A program made the translations under genes and the position numbers. From positions 682,001-746,000 of the forward strand of contig NZ_OU015521.1 of assembly GCF_907164955.1 (NCBI RefSeq): a stretch of 64,000 nucleotides of DNA. The letters run 5' to 3'. Origin of the DNA: Coxiella endosymbiont of Dermacentor marginatus (lineage in GTDB: Bacteria; Pseudomonadota; Gammaproteobacteria; Coxiellales; Coxiellaceae). The notes beneath the pieces are model-generated. The model had not been told where the DNA came from. It worked only from the letters and a program-made list of their open reading frames with translations, and did no database searches. Below are positions 47,751 to 58,277 of the stretch, in pieces. Position 1 is the first letter of the stretch. Every line of letters begins with the position of its first letter.

Positions 47751-49619
47751 ATGAATCGACATTTGCTATGGCGCTATATTTTACTTACCTTTCTCATACT
47801 AGTAGGTGTGATTTATGCGTTGCCTAATTTGTATGGTGAGGATCCAGCCGTTCAAATTTCAGCAAAAGAAGAGGTACCTATTACAACTGAGCTAGAAAAA
47901 CGGATTGCATCAAATCTAACGCATCGAAATATTTCTTTTCAATCTTTTCAACGGACTGCAAACGCAATTTTGGTGCGCTTTCCTGATACAGAAGATCAAA
48001 TCAAAGCAAAATATGTTATCCAGGAGACTATCGGTGCAGATTACTCAGTCGCGTTAAATTTAGCGCCCTGTACTCCAAAATGGCTCCAAGCGATTGGTGC
48101 TAAACCAATGAGATTAGGACTGGATTTGCAAGGCGGCATTCACTTTTTATTAGATGTTGATGTTGATGCGATAATTAAAAATCAAGAAAGTGGAGATGCT
48201 CATAGTATGGTTACTGCTCTTCGTTCAGCACAATTTCAACATACTAGTATGATCAGTGGTCCAAAAATGATTATCATTCATTTCCGTAATATACAAGCGT
48301 GTGAACGAGGAATAAATCTGTTAAAAAAACAATTTAGGAATTACCAATTTGAAGCTCAAGGACTTTCTGTTCGAGGGATTATTTCAAAGGAAACCTTACA
48401 TCAAATCCAACAAAATGCTGTCGATCAGATCATTGCCATTCTTCAAACGCGAGTTAATGAGCTTGGTGTTTCTGAACCAGTAATTCAACAGCAAGGGAAA
48501 AGTCAAATCAGTGTTGATCTACCAGGTATTGAGGATACTGCTCGGGCTAAAGACATTATTGGTAAAGTAGCTACTATCTTTTTACAGTTAGTTGATGTAG
48601 AGCATGATGCTCAAATGGCTGCGAGAACCGGGATCGTGCCTGTCAATTCAAAATTATACACCTACGGAAATGAACCTATCTTATTAAAGCAAAAAGTGGT
48701 CTTAAATGGAACTTCAATTATTAATGCCTCGAGTGTTATCGGAGAAGATGGTCATCCAGATGTACAAATCCGAATAAGTGGCGGTGAAGTATCCTCTTTT
48801 AATCAAATTACCAAAGAAAACGTGGGAAAACTACTAGCAGTAGTGTATGTGGAAACTAAAACCACTCATCACAACGGTAAAGCAGTTACGCGGTATCGTC
48901 AAGAACGGATAATTAATATCGCAACTATTCAGACAGCCTTAGGAAACAATTTTCAAATTACTAATCTTCCCACTATGGAATACGCTAAGAATTTAGCACT
49001 ACTGCTACGTTCTGGCACCTATCCTGTTCCAGTAGATTTCGTTCAGGAGCGGGTGGTTGGTCCTAGCCTTGGTCAAGAAAATATTCATATGGGCATCTTC
49101 TCTGCCAAAATTAGCGTCTTACTAATAATTTTGTTTATGGCGTTTTATTATCGCTTGTTTGGAATTATTGCAGATATTGCATTGATATTAAATGTCATTT
49201 TTATTATCGCAGTATTATCAATTTTGGGTGCAACACTAACATTACCTAGTATCGCTGGAATTGTTTTGATCATGGGTATGGCTGTGGATGCCAATGTATT
49301 AATTAACGAGCGAATCCGTGAAGAGCTTCGAAATGGTGTTATGTCATCTCAAGCAAGCATTAAAGTGGGTTATGATTGTGCCTTTTCTACCATTGTGGAT
49401 GCTAATGTGACAACATTAATTGTAATGATCGTTTTATTTACCTTAGGACCGGCTGGTGGGCCTGTCCAAGGTTTTGCAGTAACTACCATGATTGGAATTC
49501 TTTCCTCCATGTTAACAGCAATTTTCTTTACTCGTACAGTTGTGAATTTGATTTACGGACGAAGAAGTGTTTCTCGATTATCTATTGGCATTAGATCTAA
49601 ATTTTTCAAAAGTAAGTGA
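47751..49619 (+). CDS. secD: Protein translocase subunit SecD
   Basis: With SecF, uses the proton motive force to pull proteins through SecYEG from the periplasmic side. The 622 residues contain an N-terminal helix (LLTFLILVGVIYALPNLYGEDPA), the large periplasmic domain beginning near LGLDLQGGIHFLLDV, and the RND-type membrane domain with GIVLIMGMAVDANVLINERIREE, including the conserved aspartate. The frame opens at TTG 47736; ATG 47751 is preferred. Its TGA overlaps a GTG two codons before the secF ATG. Confidence 0.96.
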   Translation: MNRHLLWRYILLTFLILVGVIYALPNLYGEDPAVQISAKEEVPITTELEKRIASNLTHRNISFQSFQRTANAILVRFPDTEDQIKAKYVIQETIGADYSVALNLAPCTPKWLQAIGAKPMRLGLDLQGGIHFLLDVDVDAIIKNQESGDAHSMVTALRSAQFQHTSMISGPKMIIIHFRNIQACERGINLLKKQFRNYQFEAQGLSVRGIISKETLHQIQQNAVDQIIAILQTRVNELGVSEPVIQQQGKSQISVDLPGIEDTARAKDIIGKVATIFLQLVDVEHDAQMAARTGIVPVNSKLYTYGNEPILLKQKVVLNGTSIINASSVIGEDGHPDVQIRISGGEVSSFNQITKENVGKLLAVVYVETKTTHHNGKAVTRYRQERIINIATIQTALGNNFQITNLPTMEYAKNLALLLRSGTYPVPVDFVQERVVGPSLGQENIHMGIFSAKISVLLIILFMAFYYRLFGIIADIALILNVIFIIAVLSILGATLTLPSIAGIVLIMGMAVDANVLINERIREELRNGVMSSQASIKVGYDCAFSTIVDANVTTLIVMIVLFTLGPAGGPVQGFAVTTMIGILSSMLTAIFFTRTVVNLIYGRRSVSRLSIGIRSKFFKSK

Positions 49620-49621
49620 TA

Positions 49622-50536
49622 ATGGAATTTTTTAAAGCTAACACCAAAATTTCATTCATGCGCCAACGTAGATTGGCAGGTATCTTTTCAGTTGGTATTT
49701 TTCTTACCGCTATTATTTCTCTTTCTATTTACGGATTAAATTTGGGATTAGATTTTATAGGAGGAACCCAGGTTGAAGTAAGTTTTACGCAACCGGTTAA
49801 TATAACTGAAATTCGTAAAAATTTAGCAAATCAAGGTTTCCCTCAAGCGATAGTTCGAGTTTATGATGTCCATCATATTTCAGTGCGTGTGGTACCGCAT
49901 AAAGAATTAGCACAAGAGCTACTCAAAAAAAAGCTAATGGCGATCATACCAGGTGGTACTATTAGATCATTGGATTATATTGGGCCGCAAGTAAACCAGA
50001 AATTAATGACAAATGGAATGTTAGCTGTTACTGTAGTCTTAATTGCTACGATGAGTTACATCACTTTACGTTTTGGATTTCGTTTTGCTTTAAGTGCTGC
50101 TATTGCTTTAATTCATGATCCAATATTAATTTTAGGAATTTTCTCTTTTTTCCGTTTAGAATTTAATTTAATTGTGTTAGCAGCAATCTTAACGGTTATT
50201 GGTTATTCTCTTAATGATACCATCGTAGTTTACGATCGAATTCGTGAAAATTTCCGTAAGGTTCGCCACAGTACTTCAACAAAAATTATAGATTTATCTA
50301 TTAATCAAACCTTATCTCGAACTATTATGACATCAGGTTTAACGCTACTTGTCGTTATGGTGCTATTTTTTTTTGGTGGGAACACCTTGCGACCTTTTGC
50401 TTTGGCTTTAATTATTGGAATTATTATTGGTACTTACTCTTCTATCTACATAGCTGGTTCCTTATCTGTTACTTTCGGTCTGAATCACAAAAATCTCATT
50501 GGCTCTACTAAAAAAGTTGACGATAATTTTCCTTAG
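49622..50536 (+). CDS. secF: Protein translocase subunit SecF
   Basis: Partner of SecD. About 304 residues with six helices: SLSIYGLNLGLDFIGGTQVEV after the first helix, and the membrane domain with LTVIGYSLNDTIVVYDRIREN, the conserved aspartates on helix 4. An in-frame GTG at 49616 overlaps the secD stop; ATG 49622 gives the usual MEFFK start. An AT-rich inverted repeat (50542-50552 / 50571-50581) just after the stop could end the operon. Confidence 0.96.
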   Translation: MEFFKANTKISFMRQRRLAGIFSVGIFLTAIISLSIYGLNLGLDFIGGTQVEVSFTQPVNITEIRKNLANQGFPQAIVRVYDVHHISVRVVPHKELAQELLKKKLMAIIPGGTIRSLDYIGPQVNQKLMTNGMLAVTVVLIATMSYITLRFGFRFALSAAIALIHDPILILGIFSFFRLEFNLIVLAAILTVIGYSLNDTIVVYDRIRENFRKVRHSTSTKIIDLSINQTLSRTIMTSGLTLLVVMVLFFFGGNTLRPFALALIIGIIIGTYSSIYIAGSLSVTFGLNHKNLIGSTKKVDDNFP

Positions 50537-50541
50537 TTTTT

Positions 50542-50581
50542 AAATTTTTATTCTAATTCCTTAAATCGGAAATAAAAATTT
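50542..50581 (+). terminator. AT-rich inverted repeat after secF
   Basis: AAATTTTTATT and AATAAAAATTT, 11-bp arms, 6 bases beyond the secF stop. The stem is entirely A-T, so it is a weak candidate for an intrinsic terminator. Confidence 0.35.
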
Positions 50582-51969
50582 TAGTGAAGAGCTACAGGAA
50601 AGATAATAATCACACGTTTGGCACACCCTGAAGTTTATCGACTTGACTAACCTTTTTTGAAGAATGGCCTCAATACTACTTGATTAATGGGATAGGAACT
50701 ATGTAACAATCCTAATTTTGAGTGCATCAAGATTTAAAAAAGGGGAGGGTAATTTAACAAAATTTTTTTCCGGACAAAAATCGACCATTCTGATTGTGTT
50801 TATTTTATTTCAGCAAGATACCAAATAAATGATTAAAATGAGCATTTGATACATCGAAAATCAATAATAGCTTTCAATAAAATAGCTTCAATTTAATATC
50901 AAATGGATTAATGATTAGAGCACTCAAGCAAAATACTTTGTTAAGAGAAATGATTTCTTGAATTTTAAAATAATTGACTTATAAATAATTGTTTAATGTA
51001 TGTGAATTTTTATGCACTTAGTTTAAAGACGATAATCGAGGAAATGATTGGACTATTGAAATAAAAATGTTAATTTTTCTAACAGGTAGAACACTTATTA
51101 AACCTTCTTATATTATTATTTTTATCTTCATCGGCTTTTATAGGAAATAACCTGTTTTTGGGAGATTATTTTAATTATTTTAGATGATTACTATAGAGGA
51201 AATTGAAAATCCATTGCAAACGGATTGAAATAACAATCTCTAAAAAAAGAAAGATGGTACGTTTTTCTATTTGACAGCAGTATGCATAAACGGGTTATAG
51301 CGTTGGGAAGAATTTTTCTAAGAGATTGCATGAATAATTAAGTCTACCGACTAAAAAGGTGTATCTGCCCAATTAGATTTGGGAAATTATTGCTTTAGCA
51401 AACAAAAAAATTAGACAGTACTTTTTCTTAGTTCAGAAAAGTGGCTGATTTTTGAAATTCTGATGTTTAATTATTTGTTAATAGCCACGATATGTTAAAA
51501 AATAAGGATCTAGAAAGAAAATAAATTATCTGGAAAAGTTAAAAATAATATCCTACTGACGAAGTAGGAATTAGTAAAGATTTTTACCTAAAAACATTCG
51601 AGTGATATGAGCGAATGTGAAGAACCCAGCTTTATTTTGAGGATGAATATTTAAAATTTGCTAGTTAATATTTATTTATAATGAAAGTGAAGATACGAAA
51701 AATATAAGATATGGAGAGGTGCTAGGCAATTAAAAACTTTCCAAAATAGTAATAACTTATCTTAATTTAGTAATCAGAAAATGGAGGTAGAACAGAGAAT
51801 TTTCAAAACGATAACATTCATTATACCCAGTTAATCATAAATAAGTTAAATGCTGGAAAAATTGATCTGTTATATTCTTGCATAAGATATTAAAAATACT
51901 ACCGAAATAGATCGAGTTTTAACTCTATTAAAAGAATTTTTTTATGTTATTCCTGTCTTTTGGTTATGA
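50582..51969. other. 1.4-kb decayed region between secF and suhB
   Basis: Stops in all frames; nothing recognised. Small stems are present: TCCTAC/GTAGGA at 51551-51569 and ACATTCG/CGAATGT at 51594-51618. Confidence 0.6.
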
Positions 51970-52776
51970 TTAATGTTGTGATTGATTATCATCAATTATC
52001 GCTTTCGAAATTAATTCTAATAGGATCTTATAAGTCTTAGCGTTTCCAGCGATTAAGTTACCATTTTCCATATAATTATTCTTTCCTTGAAAATTATTTA
52101 CAAAACCACCTGCTTCCGTAATAAGTAAAATACCTGCGGCTATATCCCATGGTTTCAAACCCATTTCCCAAAAACCATCTAAACGTCCAGCGGCTACATA
52201 GGCTAATTCTAAAGCTGCTGCACCTGCACAGCGAACGCCAGTAGTTTGAGGAGAAATAGTTTCAAAAATTTTGAGATATGTTTGAAAAAGTGCTTTTCCT
52301 TTAAGAGGAAATCCCGTGCCAATAAGCATTTCACTTATTTTTGTGCGAGTACTAACTCTGATTTTACGATTATTTAATTGAGCGCCACCACCTTGAACAG
52401 CTGTAAATAATTCTTGACCTAGAGGATCATATACGACAGCTACACTTAATTTATCACGATACTTTAAAGCAACGGATATCGCTATTTTTGGAAAACCATG
52501 AATAAAATTAGTAGTGCCATCTAATGGGTCAATAATCCAAATAAAGTCATTTTTGGATTTATGTAGACCTGATTCTTCAGATAAGATAGTATGATCTGGA
52601 TATGCTTTATGAATAGTTTGAATAATTTCTTGTTCGGAAAGTTGATCCACTTGAGTGACGAAATCATTTTGATTTTTTTCTCTAATATCCACGACATCGA
52701 GTCTATCTATAAAACGAATAATAATGCGTGCAGCATTGCTGGCGGCTCGGATAGCAATATTAAGCATCGGATACAT
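51970..52776 (-). CDS. suhB: Inositol-1-monophosphatase family protein SuhB
   Basis: Mg-dependent phosphatase; in E. coli SuhB also joins the rRNA antitermination complex. The 268 residues begin MYPMLNIAIRAASNAARI, like E. coli MHPMLNIAVRAA. The metal-binding motifs are SEES, WIIDPLDGTTNFIHGFP and KPWDIAAGILLITEAGG. Length is normal. It lies divergently from trmJ, which is decayed here (52948-53540), the same arrangement as in E. coli. Confidence 0.94.
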   Translation of the reverse strand: MYPMLNIAIRAASNAARIIIRFIDRLDVVDIREKNQNDFVTQVDQLSEQEIIQTIHKAYPDHTILSEESGLHKSKNDFIWIIDPLDGTTNFIHGFPKIAISVALKYRDKLSVAVVYDPLGQELFTAVQGGGAQLNNRKIRVSTRTKISEMLIGTGFPLKGKALFQTYLKIFETISPQTTGVRCAGAAALELAYVAAGRLDGFWEMGLKPWDIAAGILLITEAGGFVNNFQGKNNYMENGNLIAGNAKTYKILLELISKAIIDDNQSQH

Positions 52777-52947
52777 AAAATATTCCTCGAGATCATAGAG
52801 TTCAAAATGATAACATGTGAATCATGTCTGCAAAAGTAATCCGTATTTTACCCAACGATCTTTGTTTTTTCATCTAGCTTGGAGGTTGAAAACTCATTTT
52901 TACCTAGCAGATTAATTTTATGATTCCTCAATGCGTACCGTATCCCA

Positions 52948-53540
52948 ATGATTTTAGTCAATCCTAGTTATCCTGGAAATATTGATGTTATCCGACGATC
53001 TGTAGAAGAACATGTGGTGTTTCGATCTCTATTTGATTTAACCAGGATTTTCTTCACAAGCAGGCTATAAGTGCCACGGACAGCAAGAAAAGCAGGTAAC
53101 ATATTGGCAGCAATTGTAGTTGATAATTTAAATACGACTTTATAAAGATTGCATTGATTTAGCCTTTGAAAGCTAACTAAGAATGTGACAACAATTGGTT
53201 ACTCCCCAGTTGAATGAAATAGTAGCTGTATTTGAAGAAGAACTTGCTTATTGTTAATATCATGTAACAATATCAAAAAAAGGGTTTCAATTCTTTAAAT
53301 TTAGAATAAGTTGTGTAAATTATTGTGTACGAAATTCATATAGTTCCGTTAAAGAGGGGAAAAAAGCAATGGCAATAATATCTATATTATGATTACTCGG
53401 AAAAACGTTAATAGCGATTAAATTTATAGATCTTAAAAGCAGTCCAAAATGCTTATAAAAAGTTGAAGCGCCTTTTTAATCATGCAAAATTGATGAAACA
53501 GAGTTGAACATTTTATAAGGCGTTTTTTATACTATTCATA
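52948..53540 (+). pseudogene. trmJ: trmJ remnant (tRNA Cm32/Um32 methyltransferase)
   Basis: Divergent from suhB as in E. coli. Near the start ILVNPSYPGNI matches TrmJ VLVxPSHPGNIG. Then, in shifting frames, TARKAGNILAAIVVDNL, TPQLNEIVAVFEEELAYC and YHVTISKKGFQFF resemble the SPOUT knot region (VALVFGRERxGLTNEE, CHYHVxIPxNxxxxSLNLxxAVQ). KLKRLFNHAKLMKQS at about 53456-53500 matches the C-terminal RRLRRLFNRAxLxxxExNILRGIL. Several stops and frameshifts. The 2'-O-methylation of tRNA position 32 is probably lost. Confidence 0.8.
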
Positions 53541-53605
53541 GATGAAATAACTACTGTTAAAATTTTATTTCTATTTCAAGTTGAGTTCGAGTTAGGGAAA
53601 TATCA

Positions 53606-55618
53606 GTGAATGATTTTAATAGAGAAAAAGCACCATTAATTCCAGCCCCCGTTCAACTACATGAATTTACTTTTAAAGCCATTATACTATCTATTCTCCT
53701 TGCTATTATTTTATCAGCGGCTAATGCTTATCTTGCTTTAAAAATTGGAACTACCATTTCCGCCTCTATACCCGCATCAGTATTCGCATTAGGAATTTTA
53801 AGACTTTTTAAAACACATAATGTTTTAGAAAGTAATTTAATTCAAACAGCAGCTTCTGCAGGAGAAGGTGTTGCAGCTGCTATAGCCTTCGTGTTACCAG
53901 CTATGATTTTTCTCCATATTTGGAAAGGTTTTCCCTATTGGGAAACAGCTATTATCACTTTATTAGGAGGACTTTTAGGAGTTTTATTCGCTGTTCCTTT
54001 GCGTCGGATCATGCTTAACCTCCCTGCTTTACATTTTCCTGAGGGAACAGCTATCGGTAATGTCCTCAGAGTAAGTACACAAAGAAAAGCTGGTTTGAAA
54101 TTATTGGCTCGAGGCGGCTTAGCTGGTGGGCTTGTAGCTTTTACACAAACTGGTTTAAAAGTGGCCGTTGATAGTTTGCAAATGTGGACATTTATGGGGA
54201 GAACTATTTTTGGTTTTTCGATAGGTTTTACTCCTGCTACCTTAGCTGCAGGATTTATTGTTGGTTTTGAAGTAGCAGTAAGCTTATTTATCGGAGCTCT
54301 TGCGGGTTGGTTAATCTTGTTGCCTTTTATTGGGCTGTATTATGGATTACCCGCTAATATCACTTCGGCTTATGATGTGGCTCTCCAACTGTGGGATACA
54401 CATTTACGTTTTGTCGGCGTAGGAACAATGCTTGTTAGCGGCATATGGACATTATTTCGATTATTGACGCTTATTGCAAAAAGAATTCGATTTTCTTTTA
54501 TCGATTTTCGAGAAGCCTTAAAAAAGGATTTCTCATCAGGAAATCGCTTACGAATCGAAACGGACATGCCTCTATCCTGGTTTATTCTTGGTGTTTTAGT
54601 CCTTGCTGCTTTATTGTTTTTCTACACTTTCTATTATCTATACCGAGCTCATATTGCGGCAACTGTTAATTATTTATGGATTGTAGCTTTTATTTCAGTT
54701 ATTTATATAATGATCATTGGCTTCCTTTTAGCGACTATATCAAGTTATTTTTGTGGATTAGTAGGATCAAGTAATAATCCTTTATCAGGTCTTTTAATTA
54801 CTGCCATTTTGCCGCTCTCATTTCTATTTTTAATAGTATTTCGTGTTCGCGAGACGATACAAGCACATTATATTACTTCTGTGGTTATTGTTATCGCTAC
54901 TGTTCTTGCTGGTATTGGTTCAATTACGGGAGAAAATATCCAAGATCTTAAGGCAGGTAAAATGTTAGGAGCTACACCCTGGCGACAACAATTAATGATG
55001 GCCATTGGCGTTGGTGTTTCAGCTTTCGTTATCGGTCCAGTGCTTCAGCTTTTATTTGATGCTTATGGCATGGGCGGTGTTTATCCGCGTCCTGGCATGG
55101 ATCCTTCTCAGATGTTGGCTGCACCCCAAGCAAGCTTAATGACTGCAGTTTCCCAGGGGGTATTAACTCATCATCTTAATTGGGACATGATTATTATTGG
55201 TGGGATATTGGCTGTAGTTATTATCACAATTGATGAATTTTTAAACAGATATAATTTTCGGTTGCCTGCTTTAGCAGTCGGTTTAGGTATTTATTTACCT
55301 CCGGAGGTAATTACTCCTGTAGTTATTGGTGGCTTGATAAGTTTTTTAGTTAAAAAACACTGGCAGATAAAAAAACACTCAGTAGAAGAAGAAGTTAGAA
55401 TAACTGAAGCTCATCAAAATGGAGTATTAATGGCTTGCGGTATGGTAGCTGGTAGTGCTCTAATGGGAGTAGTTTTAGCAATTCCATTCGTTATAATGGG
55501 AAGTGCTAATGCGTTAGCATTGGTAGGTCCAGGATCTACTTCGATAGCAACGAGTGTACTTGGAATTATTATATTTTTATTATTATGTGCGTGGTTTTAT
55601 CGTATTGGCGTTAGGTAA
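53606..55618 (+). CDS. OPT family oligopeptide transporter
   Basis: A 670-residue polytopic membrane protein (about 14-16 helices) of the oligopeptide transporter family, which imports peptides or metal chelates with protons. Typical features are [23 protein letters not shown]-like opening (about 15-37), [34 protein letters not shown] and [16 protein letters not shown]. It starts with GTG 53606, 8 bases after AGGGA; no in-frame ATG is near. The TAA overlaps the following iscS start. A peptide importer suits an intracellular bacterium living on host amino acids; the true substrate is unknown. Confidence 0.88.
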   Translation: MNDFNREKAPLIPAPVQLHEFTFKAIILSILLAIILSAANAYLALKIGTTISASIPASVFALGILRLFKTHNVLESNLIQTAASAGEGVAAAIAFVLPAMIFLHIWKGFPYWETAIITLLGGLLGVLFAVPLRRIMLNLPALHFPEGTAIGNVLRVSTQRKAGLKLLARGGLAGGLVAFTQTGLKVAVDSLQMWTFMGRTIFGFSIGFTPATLAAGFIVGFEVAVSLFIGALAGWLILLPFIGLYYGLPANITSAYDVALQLWDTHLRFVGVGTMLVSGIWTLFRLLTLIAKRIRFSFIDFREALKKDFSSGNRLRIETDMPLSWFILGVLVLAALLFFYTFYYLYRAHIAATVNYLWIVAFISVIYIMIIGFLLATISSYFCGLVGSSNNPLSGLLITAILPLSFLFLIVFRVRETIQAHYITSVVIVIATVLAGIGSITGENIQDLKAGKMLGATPWRQQLMMAIGVGVSAFVIGPVLQLLFDAYGMGGVYPRPGMDPSQMLAAPQASLMTAVSQGVLTHHLNWDMIIIGGILAVVIITIDEFLNRYNFRLPALAVGLGIYLPPEVITPVVIGGLISFLVKKHWQIKKHSVEEEVRITEAHQNGVLMACGMVAGSALMGVVLAIPFVIMGSANALALVGPGSTSIATSVLGIIIFLLLCAWFYRIGVR

Positions 55619-56814
55619 TGATGATATTGCTACCTATTTATTTGGATTATATGGCAACAACCCCTGTCGATCCTGTTGTAGTACAGGAAATGATGACCTG
55701 TTTAACTAAAGAGGGGATGTTTGGGAATCCAGCTTCAGAAAGTCATTCTTATGGGTGGGGTGCGCGAGAATTAATTAATAAGGCACGTAAGTCTGTTGCA
55801 CAGTTAGTGAATGCGGATCCTAAGGAAATTATCTGGACTTCTGGTGCAACGGAATCAAATAATCTAGCCATTAAGGGTGCTGTTTCTTTTTATTATCGTA
55901 AAGGTAAACATATCATTACAATAAGTACGGAACATAAAGCTGTATTAGATACGTGTGCTTATCTGTCTTCAAAAGGTTTTGAAGTTACGTATTTAGATCC
56001 TCAACATGATGGCTTATTAAATTTGGTCGAATTCGAAGGCGCTATTCGTCCAGACACAATTTTAGCCTCCTTTATGCACGTTAATAATGAAACTGGTGTT
56101 ATTCAAGATATTGCTGCTATTGGTGAAATTACGCGTCGATATGGTGTCCTCTTTCATGTAGATGCAGCACAAAGTGCAGGTAAAGTTCCTATTGATTTAA
56201 ACTGTATGCAAATCGATTTAATGTCTTTTTCGGCCCATAAACTTTACGGACCAAAAGGTGTTGGAGCTTTATATGTGCGCCGTACTCCCCGTGTTCGCTT
56301 AGAACCTTTAATTCATGGTGGTAGCCATGAAAATGGTCTACGTTCAGGAACATTAGCTACACACCAGATTGTGGGTATGGGTAAAGCTTTTGCCTTAGCT
56401 CAAGAACGTATGGCTGATGATATGAAAAATATTATTCAATTACGTGATCGCTTATGGTTTGGGCTATCTAAATTAGGTGGTGTTCACTTAAATGCAGAAA
56501 CAACTCCGCGTATTCCTGGATGTCTGAATGTTCGATTTGATGAAGTAGAAGGCGAATCGTTAGTGATAAGATTGCAAAAAGTAGCAATTTCAAGTGGTTC
56601 AGCGTGTAATTCCGCAAACTCTAATCCATCCCATGTATTATTGGCAATGGGGTTAAGTCGTGAGGAAGCGAATAATTCTATTCGAATTAGCTTGGGGCGA
56701 TTCACTACAGAAGAAGAAGTTGATAGCGCAGTTACCCACATTACGGAACAAGTGAATCACTTACGTCAAATGTCTCCTCTTTGGGAGAACGTTAAGAAAA
56801 AATTGATTCATTAG
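55618..56814 (+). CDS. iscS: Cysteine desulfurase (IscS/NifS class)
   Basis: PLP enzyme that takes sulfur from cysteine for Fe-S clusters and tRNA thiolation (MnmA). The 397-398 residues show [25 protein letters not shown], the PLP lysine in [12 protein letters not shown] and the catalytic loop cysteine in [10 protein letters not shown], with [15 protein letters not shown] at the end, close to E. coli IscS. ATG 55618 and 55621 are adjacent and overlap the OPT gene stop. An IscU-like gene follows after 8 bases. No iscR, iscA or hscBA is present beside it, unlike the classic isc operon. Confidence 0.94.
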   Translation: MMILLPIYLDYMATTPVDPVVVQEMMTCLTKEGMFGNPASESHSYGWGARELINKARKSVAQLVNADPKEIIWTSGATESNNLAIKGAVSFYYRKGKHIITISTEHKAVLDTCAYLSSKGFEVTYLDPQHDGLLNLVEFEGAIRPDTILASFMHVNNETGVIQDIAAIGEITRRYGVLFHVDAAQSAGKVPIDLNCMQIDLMSFSAHKLYGPKGVGALYVRRTPRVRLEPLIHGGSHENGLRSGTLATHQIVGMGKAFALAQERMADDMKNIIQLRDRLWFGLSKLGGVHLNAETTPRIPGCLNVRFDEVEGESLVIRLQKVAISSGSACNSANSNPSHVLLAMGLSREEANNSIRISLGRFTTEEEVDSAVTHITEQVNHLRQMSPLWENVKKKLIH

Positions 56815-56822
56815 ATTATATT

Positions 56823-57188
56823 ATGCGTTATTCTAAAGAAGTTTTAAATTATTTTTTTAATACACAACATACCGGGGTATTGAGGAAGGAAGATCCCAAA
56901 GTAAGGCATGGGGAAACAGGAACTCGCGAACAAGGGTATTTATTTAGATTTTACGTTCGTTATGATCACAATAAAATAAAAGAAGCTAAATTTCAAGCTT
57001 ATGGGTCTGTTTCAGCTACCGCAGCTTTTGAATACACTTGTCATTGGATCGAAAATAAGACTTTTGAAAAAGCTAGACAATTAACTGCAATTCAAATACA
57101 AAAGGCTCTAAATTTGCCGGTATTCGAAATGCATACTGCGTTTTTAGTTGAAAGTTTGTTTAAAAAAACACTGAAAGGTGATATTTAA
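56823..57188 (+). CDS. IscU-like scaffold protein lacking the cluster-ligand cysteines
   Basis: A 121-residue protein directly after iscS with the IscU fold pattern: MRYSKEVLNYFFN matches MAYSEKVIDHYEN, KFQAYGSVSATAAFEYT matches RFKTYGCGSAIASSSLV, and LNLPVFEMHTAFLVESLFK matches LELPPVKIHCSILAEDAIK. The three conserved IscU cysteines are replaced: position 37 by Q (TREQGY for APACGD, also losing Asp39), position 63 by S and position 106 by T. The neighbouring histidine (MHT) is kept. It therefore should not hold a [2Fe-2S] cluster as IscU does. It may be a regulatory IscS partner or a decaying scaffold. Confidence 0.8.
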   Translation: MRYSKEVLNYFFNTQHTGVLRKEDPKVRHGETGTREQGYLFRFYVRYDHNKIKEAKFQAYGSVSATAAFEYTCHWIENKTFEKARQLTAIQIQKALNLPVFEMHTAFLVESLFKKTLKGDI

Positions 57189-57689
57189 TTTAAAAAATCG
57201 AACTGATTAGTTTCGTACACTTATAAACTTTCTAGTTTTCTTTGATAATTTTCTTTGATTTTTATATAGATTATTAATAATAAGATTAAATGAATTTACT
57301 TATGTAAAAATCGTTTTGTTTCTAGCATAAGATATTAAGCTTCATAAGCTTCAGATGTATTTCTCATTTTCTGTGTTCTCGATTTGATAGCAGTTAAGCT
57401 ACTTAAATAATTAGTTGGTATATTATAGGATACTGTAGGCGAAACCATGCATACTTGCAAAAATTAAGTTATTCAAAATGCGAAGAATTTATATTGATTA
57501 ATGTTTCTCATAAGCTCTAATGATTCAAAAAGAAGTCAGTAAATAATTTTCATACAGAAAAATAAATAAAAGAAGGTGATCACTTGAGTGAAACTCGATT
57601 GGTTAGTAAAAAGAGTAACTACTAAAATCATCATCCGTAATGATGAAGCATATTTATCAAAACACATTGATATAAATAATTGTTAACAC
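57189..57689. other. 501-bp region between the IscU-like gene and the cbpA remnant
   Basis: No gene. The minus strand may contain the eroded 3' end of cbpA: about 57395-57465 reads SYNIPTNYLSSL in one frame, faintly like the CbpA LNIPxNSQSG segment. Confidence 0.45.
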
Positions 57690-58277
57690 ATATTGATCTC
57701 CTGATGGGTTGTCCCAGGGGCCCAGCCTTACCCTGTCAAATGAAGTGTTTTACCTGTTTGAGAAAGCCTAGGGGGCAAGGTTAAGTTAACAAAGCTCTAA
57801 AGTAGGAACTTGTGCATTTTGTGCATTTTTAAGATAAGTGTTTGGATTGTGCTATGCAAAGCTTCTTCTGCACTAATCTCTATGAGACTGTATTGATCTT
57901 AATCCCGTTGATTAAATTTCGCTTGATTCATTTTCTGCCTAGATGATCTGTCTACTATCTCCCAATAAGAGTTTCAAAAATCACTGAAATTGTTTTGCTG
58001 AAATGCTTGATAACTGGAATGAAATTCCCATTCTGAGGGAGGAGTGAAATCCCATTCTTTTTTTTATCCTGCGCCTATTGCATCGTAATCTTCGCGTTTT
58101 TTAGGATCTTTGGGAACTTCGTAAGCTGTTTATTTGTTTAAATTTCCTCTCCCTATTTAGTTTTTTACTGACATCAGGATAGTATTTTCTGTTTAATTGT
58201 CGATACCGCTTTTTAATTTCGTTTACTATTATACTGCGTGAAATGCCTAAATTATTTTAATAAATAAATAAAGGCAT
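57690..58277 (-). pseudogene. cbpA: cbpA remnant (DnaJ-like co-chaperone)
   Basis: On the minus strand, ATG at 58277 is followed by a J-domain: LGISRSIIVNEIKKRYRQLN, then RKYYPDVSKK (the HPD motif is YPD), ERKFKQIN and, after a frameshift, AYEVPKDPKKREDYDAIGAG and KEWDFTPPSEWEF-like sequence. Downstream, ISAEEALHSTIQTLILK and VNLTLPPRLSQTGKTLHLTG match the CbpA C-terminal substrate domain (DIEVSLEEALxGTxKxL, VKIPAGVxxGxxIRLxGQG). Stops and frameshifts occur throughout. CbpA is a DnaK co-chaperone and nucleoid protein dispensable when DnaJ is present. Confidence 0.85.
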
